A DNA stretch of 45,546 nucleotides from Verrucomicrobiales bacterium (GTDB lineage: Bacteria; Verrucomicrobiota; Verrucomicrobiia; Verrucomicrobiales; DEV007). The notes beneath the pieces were generated by a model. The model was not told where the DNA came from. It made no database searches and saw only the letters and a list, made by a program, of their open reading frames with translations. The stretch spans positions 1 through 45,546 of the forward strand of contig JAOFXR010000022.1 in NCBI GenBank assembly GCA_028047635.1. Direction: 5' to 3'. How positions within the stretch are numbered: the stretch's first letter is position 1; every line of letters begins with the position of its first letter. Shown here in pieces: positions 1-8,348 of this stretch. A program made the position numbers and the translations under genes.

Positions 1-61
1 TTCCAATTTTGATCCTATCAAAACGCATCGCGGGATCGGGTATAGCTTTTCTGACGACTGA
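1..61 (+). CDS. creB: CreB-type response regulator, C-terminal end (partial)
   Basis: Only the last 19 codons are inside the window (codons start at base 2, TGA stop at 59-61). The residues FDPIKTHRGIGYSF match the end of the winged-helix DNA-binding domain of OmpR/PhoB-family regulators, where a T-x-RG-x-GY hairpin is conserved; CreB of enterobacteria ends very similarly. The next gene is a CreC-like kinase starting 9 bases later, which supports the pairing and suggests one operon. The receiver domain lies upstream of the window and cannot be checked. Confidence 0.8.
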   Translation, partial: SNFDPIKTHRGIGYSFSDD

Positions 62-70
62 TTCGATGAC

Positions 71-1513
71 ATGAAGACAACTTTATTCATGGTAGCCGGC
101 TTTCTCCTGATTGCCGGTGGAGGCTTTTTTGGACTTATGAAGACGATTCGAAATGACGTTGAGCGGCAGTACTCGCAGGCGTCTGAGGAGCCTCTCGTCG
201 ATACCGCGCACCTTTTTGCGAGCCTCCTCGAGCAGGAGGTTGCGGATGGTGAGATTGATGTTTCACGTTTGAGGGCGGGCGTTGAGAGTGCTTATGAGAG
301 GGAATTTGTCGCGCAGATTTATCAGATTAGGAAGACGGAGATTCAGACGCATATTTACGTCACCAATGCTGAGGGGATCGTGATCTTCGATTCGGAAGGA
401 GGGGCCCGAGAGGGGGAGGATTACTCTCGATACAATGACGTTTACCTGGCTCGAGCCGGCGCTTATGGGAAGCGTGCTTCGCGAACTGATCTTGAAGATT
501 CCCGGACGACAGTGTTCTATGTCGCGGCGCCGATTTTTGATGAAAGTGGTGAGAAAATGGTAGGCACTCTCACTGTCTCTCGACCGGAAACGGCGATGGC
601 TCCTTTTGCCGAAGAGTCTCGCAGCCTTATTTTGAAAGCAAGTTTCATTACTGCTGCCATCGTGGCGGTGTTAGGCTCTTTGTGGGCCTATTGGATCATG
701 CTTCCAGTGAGTCGGTTGACCCGGGAGGCGCAGCGGATTGCAGAAGGGCGACAGGCGTCGATGCCGGAAATGGGTATCGCTGAATTTCGCTCTTTGAGTA
801 TTGCCCTCGAGAACATGAGGAGAGAGCTGGAGGGAAAACACTATGTGGAAAATTACGTCCAGGCTCTTACACACGAGTTAAAAAGCCCTCTCGCGGCGAT
901 TCGAGGCGCGGCTGAGCTGATTGATGACAAGATGCCCGAAAAGCAGCGTCGAAGATTTCTCGATAATATCCTTACCGAGACGAACCGCAGTGAGGACATG
1001 GTGCGGCGACTCGTTCAGTTGGCCTCGGTGGAGAGTCAGACGTCGCTGAGAAAGCTGGAAAAGATCGACATTGCGGGACTCGTAGTGGAGGAACTGACAG
1101 AACTGTCTTCTGTGGTTGAGACAAAACGACTACAAGTTCGATCAGAGGGACTCGATGGGCCGCAGATGCTCGAAGGAGACTCTCTCATGCTTCGCATTGC
1201 GATTGGGAATGTCCTGAACAACGCGATCGACTTCACGCCTGAGAATGGCAGTTTGGAGGCCTTGCTTTCGTGTGAGAATGGTAAATTGGTTCTTAAAGTG
1301 ATCGACTCGGGTCCCGGGATTCCCGGATATGCTGAAGGAAGGGTCTTTGATCGGTTTTACTCGCTGAAAAATGAGGTCACGGGGCGCAAAGGTTCCGGGA
1401 TCGGTCTCAGTTTTGTTCGCGCGACGATGGAGCTTCATGGTGGCGAGGCCATTCTTCAGAATCGAGAGGGAGGTGGAGCTGAGATGCTCCTGGAATTTAA
1501 CTTGATGCTTTAA
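71..1513 (+). CDS. creC: CreC-like two-component sensor histidine kinase
   Basis: A 480-residue membrane sensor kinase. It has a first membrane segment at about residues 5-24, a periplasmic sensor region to about 185, a second membrane segment at about 188-210, and a HAMP linker at about 211-260. The phosphoacceptor motif THELKSPL has His268. The ATPase domain shows the N box (NVLNNAIDF, about 380-387), G1 box DSGPGIP (412-418) and G2 box GSGIGLSF (441-448). Architecture, length and sensor wording (YVTNAEGIVIFDS) match CreC, the partner of CreB, which in enterobacteria responds to growth on fermentation products or minimal medium. The signal sensed here is unknown. The start is ATG, 9 bases after the creB stop, so translation is probably coupled. 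All kinase motifs look intact. Confidence 0.9.
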   Translation: MKTTLFMVAGFLLIAGGGFFGLMKTIRNDVERQYSQASEEPLVDTAHLFASLLEQEVADGEIDVSRLRAGVESAYEREFVAQIYQIRKTEIQTHIYVTNAEGIVIFDSEGGAREGEDYSRYNDVYLARAGAYGKRASRTDLEDSRTTVFYVAAPIFDESGEKMVGTLTVSRPETAMAPFAEESRSLILKASFITAAIVAVLGSLWAYWIMLPVSRLTREAQRIAEGRQASMPEMGIAEFRSLSIALENMRRELEGKHYVENYVQALTHELKSPLAAIRGAAELIDDKMPEKQRRRFLDNILTETNRSEDMVRRLVQLASVESQTSLRKLEKIDIAGLVVEELTELSSVVETKRLQVRSEGLDGPQMLEGDSLMLRIAIGNVLNNAIDFTPENGSLEALLSCENGKLVLKVIDSGPGIPGYAEGRVFDRFYSLKNEVTGRKGSGIGLSFVRATMELHGGEAILQNREGGGAEMLLEFNLML

Positions 1514-1537
1514 TTGTGGAAATTATAGCATCATTGC

Positions 1538-2081
1538 ATGAAAAACACTAGAAACGTAAAACAGAGGCAAAGGGGATTCGCCATGGGAAACATGCTCTTT
1601 GTTCTCGCTCTCGCTGGATCTTTATACGTCGCGAAAGGACAGCTCTCTGGTCCTAATGTTGAGGGCCAGCCTAGCAGCCAGGTCGTTAAAGAGCTCGGCC
1701 AGCCGGTCGCAAAGGAGACCATTCCGCGACCGAGTTGAGGCCGTCTTTCAAAAGGAACAGGTCCTGTTTCTCTTTGGACGTTTGCTACGCAAAAAGGTGA
1801 AGTGGCCACGATCACCTTCGTTGTCTTCGATGGCGGAAGGGCTGTCGATGTGCAGAGGCAAACTGTAAATACCCATGGTGGCAAACTCGAGATTAATGGG
1901 AAGCCGCTGAGTTTGAGCCATTTTAACTGGCTTTCCGGGGTATTCCGAGGCTTCGAATTCCTCGAGATCGTTGTCTGATTTGACTGCTCAACTTCGGGAG
2001 GAACTCATTCCGCGGCGAAGTGCGATTGTCTTAGATAATGAGGTATCCACTAATGAGTTGCGGGAAGAGGAGCTTGGGTAG
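1538..2081 (+). pseudogene. Degraded gene for a small membrane-anchored protein (in-frame TGA plus frameshift)
   Basis: An ATG at 1538 opens a frame coding a basic N-terminus and one hydrophobic segment (GNMLFVLALAGSLYVA), then stops at TGA 1736-1738 after 66 codons. The same frame continues without another stop to 1978 and reads like real protein (for example GEVATITFVVFDGG and GGKLEINGKPLSLSHFNW). A second, +1 shifted frame from about 1926 reads LTAQLREELIPRRSAIVLDN and ends at TAG 2079-2081. The simplest reading is one gene of about 180 residues broken by a nonsense change near codon 67 and an extra base near 1928-1935. I do not recognise the family. Alternatively only the 66-codon peptide is real. 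It follows creC by 24 bases. Confidence 0.45.
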
Positions 2082-2102
2082 AGGGGATCTACCGGAGGCG
2101 CA

Positions 2103-3482
2103 TTAGTTCTTCTTTTTGCCCTTCTTTTTCTTCCGGCTTTTCTGCTGATGCTCGTTGGCTGCTTCTTCGGTCGTCTGCCCTAGATCACCTTGGTCCACCA
2201 TCCAGGCATCGAGTTTTTTCTGCAGATTGGCGCGGACTTCGGTGTGCCCCGCTGAGTCAGCAAGATTCTTCCACTGATGCCATGGGTTATTGGTCGCGTA
2301 GAGTTCGACGGCGGGGCGATGCTGGTAGTGCCGCACGAGTTTTCCAGCGCGCGGTTTCCCCGCCTCAGCTTCGCTGATCCACGAGAGAAACTCAGGAGAT
2401 TTTGTGCAGGCGTTAGTAAACTCCACCTCGGGTGTGAAGTTGACGATCAGTTGAAAATCGTGACTTCTGACGGAGCGGATTCCGTAGTGATCCGGAGCGT
2501 TGATGGTTCCTTTGGTCGTCATGATTCCGTAGACATGCGTTTTGTGTTTGCTGGCATCTCCACTGAGGACTGAGAGGAAACTTTCCCCATCCATTTCGGC
2601 TACGGGGGGTACACCAATCGCATCGAGAAGCGTGGGGACCACATCGACATATTCGACCATTGCACTTGTCTTGCTCGCGGCTTTAATTTTCCCGGGCCAG
2701 CGTGCAACCAGCGCTGTTCTGAGTCCTGGATCGTAAAGTGTCCATTTCGCAAACGGCATGCTGTTTCCCTGCTCGCTCGATAGCATTACAATGGTATTTT
2801 CGACAAGATTGTGTTTCTCCAGAAGGTCGAGAATTTGTCCGATTTGATCATCATAGTAGGTGATTTCAGCAAGATACCTGGAGTAGCCGTCACGTGTTTC
2901 AGGGGTGTCGAGAATGTAGGGCGGGAGTGTGATTTTTTCGGGTGGATACTGGCTCGGATCTCCCAGGTTCCAGGGGGTGTGTGGCTCGTTTGAACAGGCA
3001 AAAAGGCAGAAGGGGGTGCCTGCCGTTTTTGACTCTAACATGAGTGTATTTATCGCACTCATATCAGGGTTGTTTTTGACGCCTGAATACTCAAAAGGAA
3101 AAACAGACTCGGGAGAAATGTGACGTTTTCCGCTGAGCGCGACCCGGTAGCCGTGAGGCTTGAGATGGTGCACGATGCTTTTGGTGCCTTCTTTCGCAAA
3201 GGTGTGGTTCGGGTAGGCTCCTGTCTTTACTGGGTAAATTCCCGTGTAAAGGTTGTGTCTGGTAGGAGAGCACATGGGAGCGGTTTGAAAACAGTGGGAG
3301 AACGTCATCCCTTCAGCCGCAAGTCGATCAAAATTGGGGGTTTCTGCCTGACCTCCGTAGAGGCTCAGATCAGTGTATGTCAGATCATCGGCATTAATGA
3401 AGACAATGTTGGGAGCATCATCTGCGAAGACTGGAAAGGCGAGGAGGCTGTGCACAAAAAGGCGCTGTAGAAGTGATTTCAT
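2103..3482 (-). CDS. Secreted sulfatase (arylsulfatase family, S1)
   Basis: A 459-residue exported sulfatase. The N-terminus (about residues 1-20, ending FPVFA) is a signal peptide, so the enzyme acts in the periplasm or outside the cell. The sulfatase signature CSPTR begins at Cys71; in this family that Cys is converted to formylglycine, the catalytic residue, by a separate maturase. Asp32 and Asp33 in NADDLT are the expected calcium ligands. The protein ends in an unusual lysine-rich tail (about ten Lys in the last 15 residues). PVC bacteria carry many sulfatases for sulfated polysaccharides, but the substrate cannot be told from sequence. The start is ATG at 3482, 24 bases after the greA stop on the same strand, so it may be co-transcribed with greA. 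Confidence 0.9.
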   Translation of the reverse strand: MKSLLQRLFVHSLLAFPVFADDAPNIVFINADDLTYTDLSLYGGQAETPNFDRLAAEGMTFSHCFQTAPMCSPTRHNLYTGIYPVKTGAYPNHTFAKEGTKSIVHHLKPHGYRVALSGKRHISPESVFPFEYSGVKNNPDMSAINTLMLESKTAGTPFCLFACSNEPHTPWNLGDPSQYPPEKITLPPYILDTPETRDGYSRYLAEITYYDDQIGQILDLLEKHNLVENTIVMLSSEQGNSMPFAKWTLYDPGLRTALVARWPGKIKAASKTSAMVEYVDVVPTLLDAIGVPPVAEMDGESFLSVLSGDASKHKTHVYGIMTTKGTINAPDHYGIRSVRSHDFQLIVNFTPEVEFTNACTKSPEFLSWISEAEAGKPRAGKLVRHYQHRPAVELYATNNPWHQWKNLADSAGHTEVRANLQKKLDAWMVDQGDLGQTTEEAANEHQQKSRKKKKGKKKN

Positions 3483-3506
3483 ACAGCGCCAGTTTAGAGG
3501 TGTTAG

Positions 3507-5354
3507 TTAGCTTTTGTAAGCCTTAATTGCGCTAACCCGGTAGGACTTCTCAGTGCCCTCTGCTGAGTGAAAATTGACTTCGTCGCCGACTTTTTTCTCA
3601 AGGATCTGGCTGCCACGCTCGGATAGGTAGGCGATGATTCCTTTGTCTGGATCCGAATCCCAGGCGCCGAGAATGCTGTAGGTGAGCTTGTCACCTTTAC
3701 CGTCGACTGGATCCAACTCGACTATCGTTCCGATCGAAACAGCATCGGTGTCAGCGTTGGAGAAATCGGTTGTTTGAGCGAGCTTGAGATCACGCTCCCA
3801 ATCGTCCTGACGCTTCATCAAAATACGCTGGTATTCTTTTGCTGACTTATACTCAAAGTTCTCACGAAGGTCACCGTAGGATCTCGCGATTTTGATATCT
3901 TCGCGGTTCTGAGGGATTTCTTCTTTTACGAGTTTGTCGAAGTCCGCCTGCTTCACCTTGAGGCTTTCCTCGGAAACGATGAGCATTTCTTCTTTCACTT
4001 CGGTGCGTCCGCTGAGGAGGTCCTGAATTTCGGGGTGCATCTTGATGACACGAGCCATCAGTGACTTACGAGTGAGCTCATCGAATGAAGCAGAAGTGAC
4101 GAGGCGACTCGCAAAGTTTCTGATCGTGTTGATATTGGCACCTTCGATGAGGTCCGGGATCAGAGCTTTGTCGTCGCCAACGAGATCACGAAGACGGTTG
4201 GCAGAGCGAACCGCACCTTCGTCATTCAACTGGTCGGACTCGAGAGAGCTCATCACTGAGAGACTGAGAACTGGATTGAAGATCGTCTCGGCGAGGCCTT
4301 TACGTTCGCGACAGATCCATGCGAGTGCATCGGATGAAAGTGAACGCTGCTGAAGGCCATTCTCCATGTGGGCGATCACGGCATCTTTTTCGTCGGCGCT
4401 GCTGAGATAGTTACAAATCTCAGCGATGGAACGAAGGTTCGTTTCAGAAATGAGGCCAAGCATTTTGTCGACATATTCGTCTTCACCAAATGCGTCCGGG
4501 AAACTCTTCAGAACCTGGCGAAGTCGCGTAAGCGAGAGCTCACCGAACAAGCCCGGAATCGCGGCTTCGTTCGTAGCGAGAATCTGTGCGGTGGTGATTT
4601 GTTCTTCCTGTGCGGTGTAGTCTTTCAGTTTACTCTGAAGCTCCTCACGAATGAGGATCAATTCGACAGCGGGGACGTATTGGATTTTCACCCCCTTCTT
4701 TGCGATGTCGCTGATTTCATCCACGAGGTTTTCAAGTTTCACCTGTTGGTCTTTGAAAGCGCTGATGTCTTTAATGATGACCTCGATCGATTTGACCTTG
4801 GCTTTGAGATCCCGTGCTTCGCGAAAATCTTCAATGAGGCCCTCGGAAGGGTCGAAGTTTTCTTCTCGTAGTTCGAGGGGTTCCGTGCGTTTAGCTGGAA
4901 CCACAAACTGCATGTCATCACGAAGTTTCTTCTTGGTTGATTCCCACCAGCTCTTGTATTTCGTTTCAGGAATGACGTGGCCCTTCAGCAATTCCTCAAG
5001 CTGGTCGAGGTAGAGACGGGAGTTGTGGCTGGAAAGCACGAGCTTCACGAGCGCAGTAGGATCCGCTTTCGCAAGGTCCTGCATTTCTTCGAGTTCGGAA
5101 TGGCGCTTGGCGAGGAATGACTCGTCAGTGATTGGGGTGAGAGACATACCGGCGAACTTCATACCTAGGGCATGGCCGGGCTTGTCTTCGAAATCCACGA
5201 TCACTTTGAGATTCAGACGATCCCATTCAACTACCTTTCCGGCCCCCCAGCTTTTATGCCGGCAGAATGTGCCGGGCGGTAGGAGTTCCAGTTCTTCGGC
5301 GGTTGCCGTTTCGATTTTGCCTCGTGAGACTAACTTTTCTAGATCGGGATGCAT
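3507..5354 (-). CDS. greA: Long GreA-type transcription elongation factor with N-terminal extension
   Basis: Predicted 615 residues, about four times the usual 158 of GreA. The last about 160 residues are a complete GreA: a coiled coil with the tip sequence GDLRENFEY, whose Asp and Glu correspond to the residues that coordinate magnesium in the RNA polymerase secondary channel, followed by the C-terminal FKBP-like domain. The first about 70 residues contain an SH3-like patch (CRHKSWGAGKVVEWDRLN) and the middle about 350 are mostly helical with no motif I recognise. Gre factors stimulate transcript cleavage in backtracked polymerase. I chose ATG 5354 because GGAGG lies 3 bases upstream; the frame is also open to a TTG at 5390, but those extra 12 residues look unnatural. 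The sulfatase gene follows after 24 bases. Confidence 0.85.
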   Translation of the reverse strand: MHPDLEKLVSRGKIETATAEELELLPPGTFCRHKSWGAGKVVEWDRLNLKVIVDFEDKPGHALGMKFAGMSLTPITDESFLAKRHSELEEMQDLAKADPTALVKLVLSSHNSRLYLDQLEELLKGHVIPETKYKSWWESTKKKLRDDMQFVVPAKRTEPLELREENFDPSEGLIEDFREARDLKAKVKSIEVIIKDISAFKDQQVKLENLVDEISDIAKKGVKIQYVPAVELILIREELQSKLKDYTAQEEQITTAQILATNEAAIPGLFGELSLTRLRQVLKSFPDAFGEDEYVDKMLGLISETNLRSIAEICNYLSSADEKDAVIAHMENGLQQRSLSSDALAWICRERKGLAETIFNPVLSLSVMSSLESDQLNDEGAVRSANRLRDLVGDDKALIPDLIEGANINTIRNFASRLVTSASFDELTRKSLMARVIKMHPEIQDLLSGRTEVKEEMLIVSEESLKVKQADFDKLVKEEIPQNREDIKIARSYGDLRENFEYKSAKEYQRILMKRQDDWERDLKLAQTTDFSNADTDAVSIGTIVELDPVDGKGDKLTYSILGAWDSDPDKGIIAYLSERGSQILEKKVGDEVNFHSAEGTEKSYRVSAIKAYKS

Positions 5355-5444
5355 TATCCTCCAACATAAGAATAACCAGCGCTTCGCCAAGTGAAAAAAT
5401 TTTTGTTGCCAATTTTAATTCGCTTGCCTAATCTTGTATCAGTT

Positions 5445-5861
5445 ATGAGAAAAATTTTGGCAGCCATATTGCTCGTCGCTTTCACCTCAGTCGGTGTTGC
5501 AGACATTCACGAACCGCCTAAGGCAAAGTACACAAAGACACGTAAAATGGGTCGTGGTGTTGCCAATATCCTTTATGGATGGACTGAGATTCCTACTTCG
5601 ATGACTCGTGCTAACGAGCTTCACTCCGAACAGTCCTCCGGGATCATGACAGCGTATATGTTTCAAGGCATTCAGCGTGCCGGCGCCCGTCTCAAGTTTG
5701 GCTTTTACGAGGTGATTAACTTCCAGCGTCCTCTCTACAAAGACAGCTATCGTCCACCAATGAAGGACATTAACTACCTCCCCACCCATGGGTTTGAGGA
5801 GTTCCCTCCGCAGATCGGTTTCCTCACGACTCCCGGTTATAATCGTGGAACTACTTGGTAG
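5445..5861 (+). CDS. Exosortase system-associated protein, TIGR04073 family
   Basis: A 138-residue exported protein. Residues 1-19 form a signal peptide ending in GVA. The mature part has the family core KMGRGVANILYGWTEIP and a second helical part rich in aromatic residues. TIGR04073 proteins occur in PVC and other bacteria that possess exosortase/PEP-CTERM sorting; their function is not known. The start is ATG 5445; the frame is open 18 codons upstream but without a convincing start. It is transcribed divergently from greA (91 bases between starts) and is followed by a clear intrinsic terminator. Confidence 0.8.
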   Translation: MRKILAAILLVAFTSVGVADIHEPPKAKYTKTRKMGRGVANILYGWTEIPTSMTRANELHSEQSSGIMTAYMFQGIQRAGARLKFGFYEVINFQRPLYKDSYRPPMKDINYLPTHGFEEFPPQIGFLTTPGYNRGTTW

Positions 5862-5904
5862 GATTTTCTCACCAATTCGGTCCCTTCTCAGGGGACTATT
5901 TTTT

Positions 5905-5932
5905 AAAGGCCGTCTCTGGACGGCCTTTTTTT
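5905..5932 (+). terminator. Intrinsic terminator after the TIGR04073 gene
   Basis: A perfect 10-bp stem (AAAGGCCGTC at 5905-5914 with GACGGCCTTT at 5919-5928), a 4-base loop, and a run of T continuing to 5932. It lies 44 bases after the plus-strand stop codon. The opposite strand lacks a U tract, so it should act mainly on plus-strand transcripts. Confidence 0.9.
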
Positions 5933-5966
5933 GTCACTTTTTTTTGAATCTGCCCCTTCAAAATGA

Positions 5967-7106
5967 TCAAGATTGATACGTTTTGAGGAATTTTTGGTAG
6001 AATTCGACTCCTGCTTCCAAGTCATTGATCGCCAGAAACTCGTCTTTTGTGTGCGCCTGAGCGATGTTGCCGGGTCCGCAGGCGACCGATGGAATTCCTC
6101 CTTCAGAGAGTCTCCCTGCATCACAAAACCATGGAGCGGTCGTGAGCTCCGAGCCAATCGATTGCAATCGGCAGACGCCGTCGGTTTCGGGTGGGGTGAG
6201 AAGGGGCACTGAATCGCATTTAATCTCGATCTCGAAAATTTCTTCCAACCCTTTATCTGCGAGAAGTTTTTGAACCAGAGACATGCATCCTCCTTCCGCG
6301 CTGAATGACGGGGTCTCTCTAAAGTCGAAAGTGATGGCGCAAGAGTCAGGGACGATATTAGGACTGCTCCCGCCCTTGATCATTCCCACATTAAGAGTGG
6401 GTGCGCCAAGCGTCTCGTCGTGGTATTGCGGCAAGATGTTCTCTATCGTGTTGATGAGGTAGGGGATGTGATCAAGGAGCGGTCGGATTGCGTTTACGCC
6501 TTCATCAGGTGTTGATCCATGGCAGGAGCGTCCTTTCGCGCTAACTTCGAGCCAGACGCAACCTTTGTGGGCGTGGACGGTCTTGAGCTCGGTTGGCTCA
6601 CCCACGAGGGCAAAGTCGTACTCGTCGCCGTGCTGCGCTGCGAAATGAGATGATCCCGGTTGGCCTGCTTCTTCACCCATCAGACCGACAAAGGCGATCG
6701 GACGCTCGAAGGAGCCGAGATCGTCTTTTAGCGTAAAGAGCGCCCACAGCATCGCTGCCATGGTTCCCTTGGTGTCTGAGGCGCCTCGGCCGTAGATTTT
6801 TCCATCGATAATGTGCGCAGCAAAGGGATCCACGGTCATTCCCATGACGCTGACGGTATCAATGTGGGGAGCTAGAAGAACTGCTTTCCTCCCCGATTGG
6901 GAGGGAAAGCGGGCAATTACGTTAGGTCGATTGGGAAGGACCTCTTCGTAGGTAACGGTGGCGCCGCAGTTTTCGAGAAAGTTTCCGACCCATTTGGCGC
7001 ATACCTCTTCTCCCGTTGCGCCCTGATCGGGAGCGCAGTCAGGATTGACGCTCGGGATACGAATCAGTTCCTGTAGCAGGGCGGTAGGGGAGTCAGGAAA
7101 GTGCAT
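5967..7106 (-). CDS. M20-family metallopeptidase, ArgE/DapE-like deacylase
   Basis: A 379-residue cytoplasmic zinc hydrolase of the acetylornithine deacetylase / succinyl-diaminopimelate desuccinylase family. Metal and catalytic residues are visible: His81 and Asp83 in APHIDTV, Asp111 in GRGASDTKG, the general base Glu145 with Glu146 in MGEEAG, the Glu of VGEPTE, and a C-terminal His in AQAHTKDE. The dimerisation (lid) domain spans roughly residues 180-290. The arrangement fits ArgE (N-acetylornithine to ornithine) or DapE; no neighbouring arginine or lysine gene helps decide. The start is ATG 7106. A dyad 31-57 bases upstream could be an operator. Confidence 0.8.
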   Translation of the reverse strand: MHFPDSPTALLQELIRIPSVNPDCAPDQGATGEEVCAKWVGNFLENCGATVTYEEVLPNRPNVIARFPSQSGRKAVLLAPHIDTVSVMGMTVDPFAAHIIDGKIYGRGASDTKGTMAAMLWALFTLKDDLGSFERPIAFVGLMGEEAGQPGSSHFAAQHGDEYDFALVGEPTELKTVHAHKGCVWLEVSAKGRSCHGSTPDEGVNAIRPLLDHIPYLINTIENILPQYHDETLGAPTLNVGMIKGGSSPNIVPDSCAITFDFRETPSFSAEGGCMSLVQKLLADKGLEEIFEIEIKCDSVPLLTPPETDGVCRLQSIGSELTTAPWFCDAGRLSEGGIPSVACGPGNIAQAHTKDEFLAINDLEAGVEFYQKFLKTYQS

Positions 7107-7136
7107 AGGATTAAACGATAGAAGAGATTTTCATTC

Positions 7137-7163
7137 GGGGAATCCAATTTTTATTGGATCCCG
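7137..7163. repeat. Inverted repeat in the leader of the M20 peptidase gene
   Basis: ATCCAAT and ATTGGAT flank a TTTT centre, and the dyad extends outwards with GGGA and CCC. It starts 31 bases upstream of the minus-strand start codon at 7106. It may be an operator or an mRNA hairpin; without a second copy the sequence does not decide. Confidence 0.5.
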
Positions 7164-7345
7164 AAAAAAACCGGCAAGAGTTACCCCGCATGATCTTCAG
7201 GGAGATACGTGAATTTTTTTAGGAAAAAAACAGGAAGGGGGTAATTATTGAGCCCTTCTTGAGGCCGTGTATGACGCGTTCTCGATTTCTCCTATTTTTA
7301 ACGCAAAAAAAATCGCGAATTTGAGAGTCTTTATTCATTATGCTG

Positions 7346-7376
7346 TTGACACATTCGACGATTCAATGCCTTATGG
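7346..7376 (+). promoter_or_regulatory. Possible promoter of the proline-rich protein gene
   Basis: A perfect TTGACA -35 hexamer sits at 7346-7351, about 55 bases before the start codon at 7407. The -10 is poor: CCTTAT at 17 bases or TTATGG at 19 bases. The AT-rich 300-base gap between the divergent genes (7107-7406) otherwise shows only the inverted repeat at 7137-7163. Confidence 0.35.
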
Positions 7377-7406
7377 GATGCTGAGCTTTTAAAAAGTTAT
7401 TTTCGA

Positions 7407-8306
7407 ATGAGCGACCAAGACCCACCCAAACCTTCCGTGAGTACTTCAACAGTGCCGTTGAAGAAGGAGACTGTCCGAATTAGCCTGCGTGCGCAGCCTG
7501 ATGAGTCAGGCCCGGTAGCTCCGAAAGGATCTACGGCACCGATTCCACCCGACGGCCCGTCAACCGCTCCCGTAGCTGGAATGCCAGCAACTGGTCCGAT
7601 TGCTCCGGCAGTAGGCAATCCTTCGAGTGGACCGACTGATCCGATCGATGCAACGGCTCCAATTCCTACCGATTCGGCAACGACTGCTCCGATTGCAGGT
7701 GTTGGAACCTCTCCTAACGCACCGCGTCCGCCGGCGCCTACTGCTGCGGCACCTCCTTCTCCTACGCCGCCTCCGGGTGCGCCGGCTCCACCTAAAGCAC
7801 CTGCGCCTACGCCATTGAGCAGTGCTCCTGCAGCACCGGCTCCTCCCGCAGCACCTACCGGAGCGAAGACGATACCACTTTCAAAGGGGCCTGATCCACT
7901 GGGTCCAACCGCACCGGTTGCCGCTCCTGGAAGCCCTGATCCACTCAGGCCGACTGCACCTGTCGCTGCTGCTGGCCCTGTTGGCGCAAAAACAATTCCT
8001 CTCTCGAAGAGCCCCGGTGGCCCTTCTCCTGTTCCTGTTGGTAAGGCTACCGTTCCGCTTACGGGTGGTGCGAAGCCTCTTCCTCAGGCGACGGTTAAGA
8101 TGGGGGGAACTCAGGGATCAGGTGGTCCTTCCACGAAAGTCATTAACGAGAAGCCCAATATTCAATCCACTACTGGGGAAGTAGAGGAGGAATGGGAAGA
8201 AGAATACGAAGAATCAGGTCTTATGCCATTTGCAATTATTGTCCTTATCCTCGCCGCTGCGGTATTAGCCATCGAGCTCTTTACCAAGATGGGCGCAGGA
8301 GGCTGA
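7407..8306 (+). CDS. Proline/alanine-rich repeat protein with C-terminal membrane anchor
   Basis: A 299-residue low-complexity protein. Residues 1-240 are dominated by Pro, Ala, Thr, Ser and Gly and contain short recurring units: TVPLKKETVRISL near the start, AKTIPLSK twice (around 150 and 200), ATVPLTGG and ATVKMGG. Then follow an acidic stretch (EVEEEWEEEYEE, about 258-269) and one hydrophobic helix (about 272-291) close to the C-terminus. With no signal peptide, it is probably tail-anchored with a long disordered cytoplasmic arm. I recognise no enzymatic domain; similar Thr-Val-Pro-Leu motif proteins seem to occur in Verrucomicrobia, but their role is unknown. The start is ATG 7407, without a Shine-Dalgarno sequence. 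Confidence 0.75.
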   Translation: MSDQDPPKPSVSTSTVPLKKETVRISLRAQPDESGPVAPKGSTAPIPPDGPSTAPVAGMPATGPIAPAVGNPSSGPTDPIDATAPIPTDSATTAPIAGVGTSPNAPRPPAPTAAAPPSPTPPPGAPAPPKAPAPTPLSSAPAAPAPPAAPTGAKTIPLSKGPDPLGPTAPVAAPGSPDPLRPTAPVAAAGPVGAKTIPLSKSPGGPSPVPVGKATVPLTGGAKPLPQATVKMGGTQGSGGPSTKVINEKPNIQSTTGEVEEEWEEEYEESGLMPFAIIVLILAAAVLAIELFTKMGAGG

Positions 8307-8348
8307 TCCTTCACCCCGCCCTAATCAGGCCGGTTGTAGGACCTTGTC

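Noticed and set aside
1736..1738. TGA as a selenocysteine codon
   Set aside because: No SECIS-like hairpin directly follows, the family is unknown, and a second disruption lies downstream. A nonsense change is simpler.
1599..1868. 89-codon open frame overlapping the creC-downstream remnant
   Set aside because: It starts inside the hydrophobic segment of the better frame and has a basic, Ser/Arg/Leu-rich composition typical of a shadow frame.
5355..5390. Longer GreA start at TTG 5390
   Set aside because: The extra residues (MAKRWLFLCWRI) look unnatural and ATG 5354 has GGAGG just upstream.
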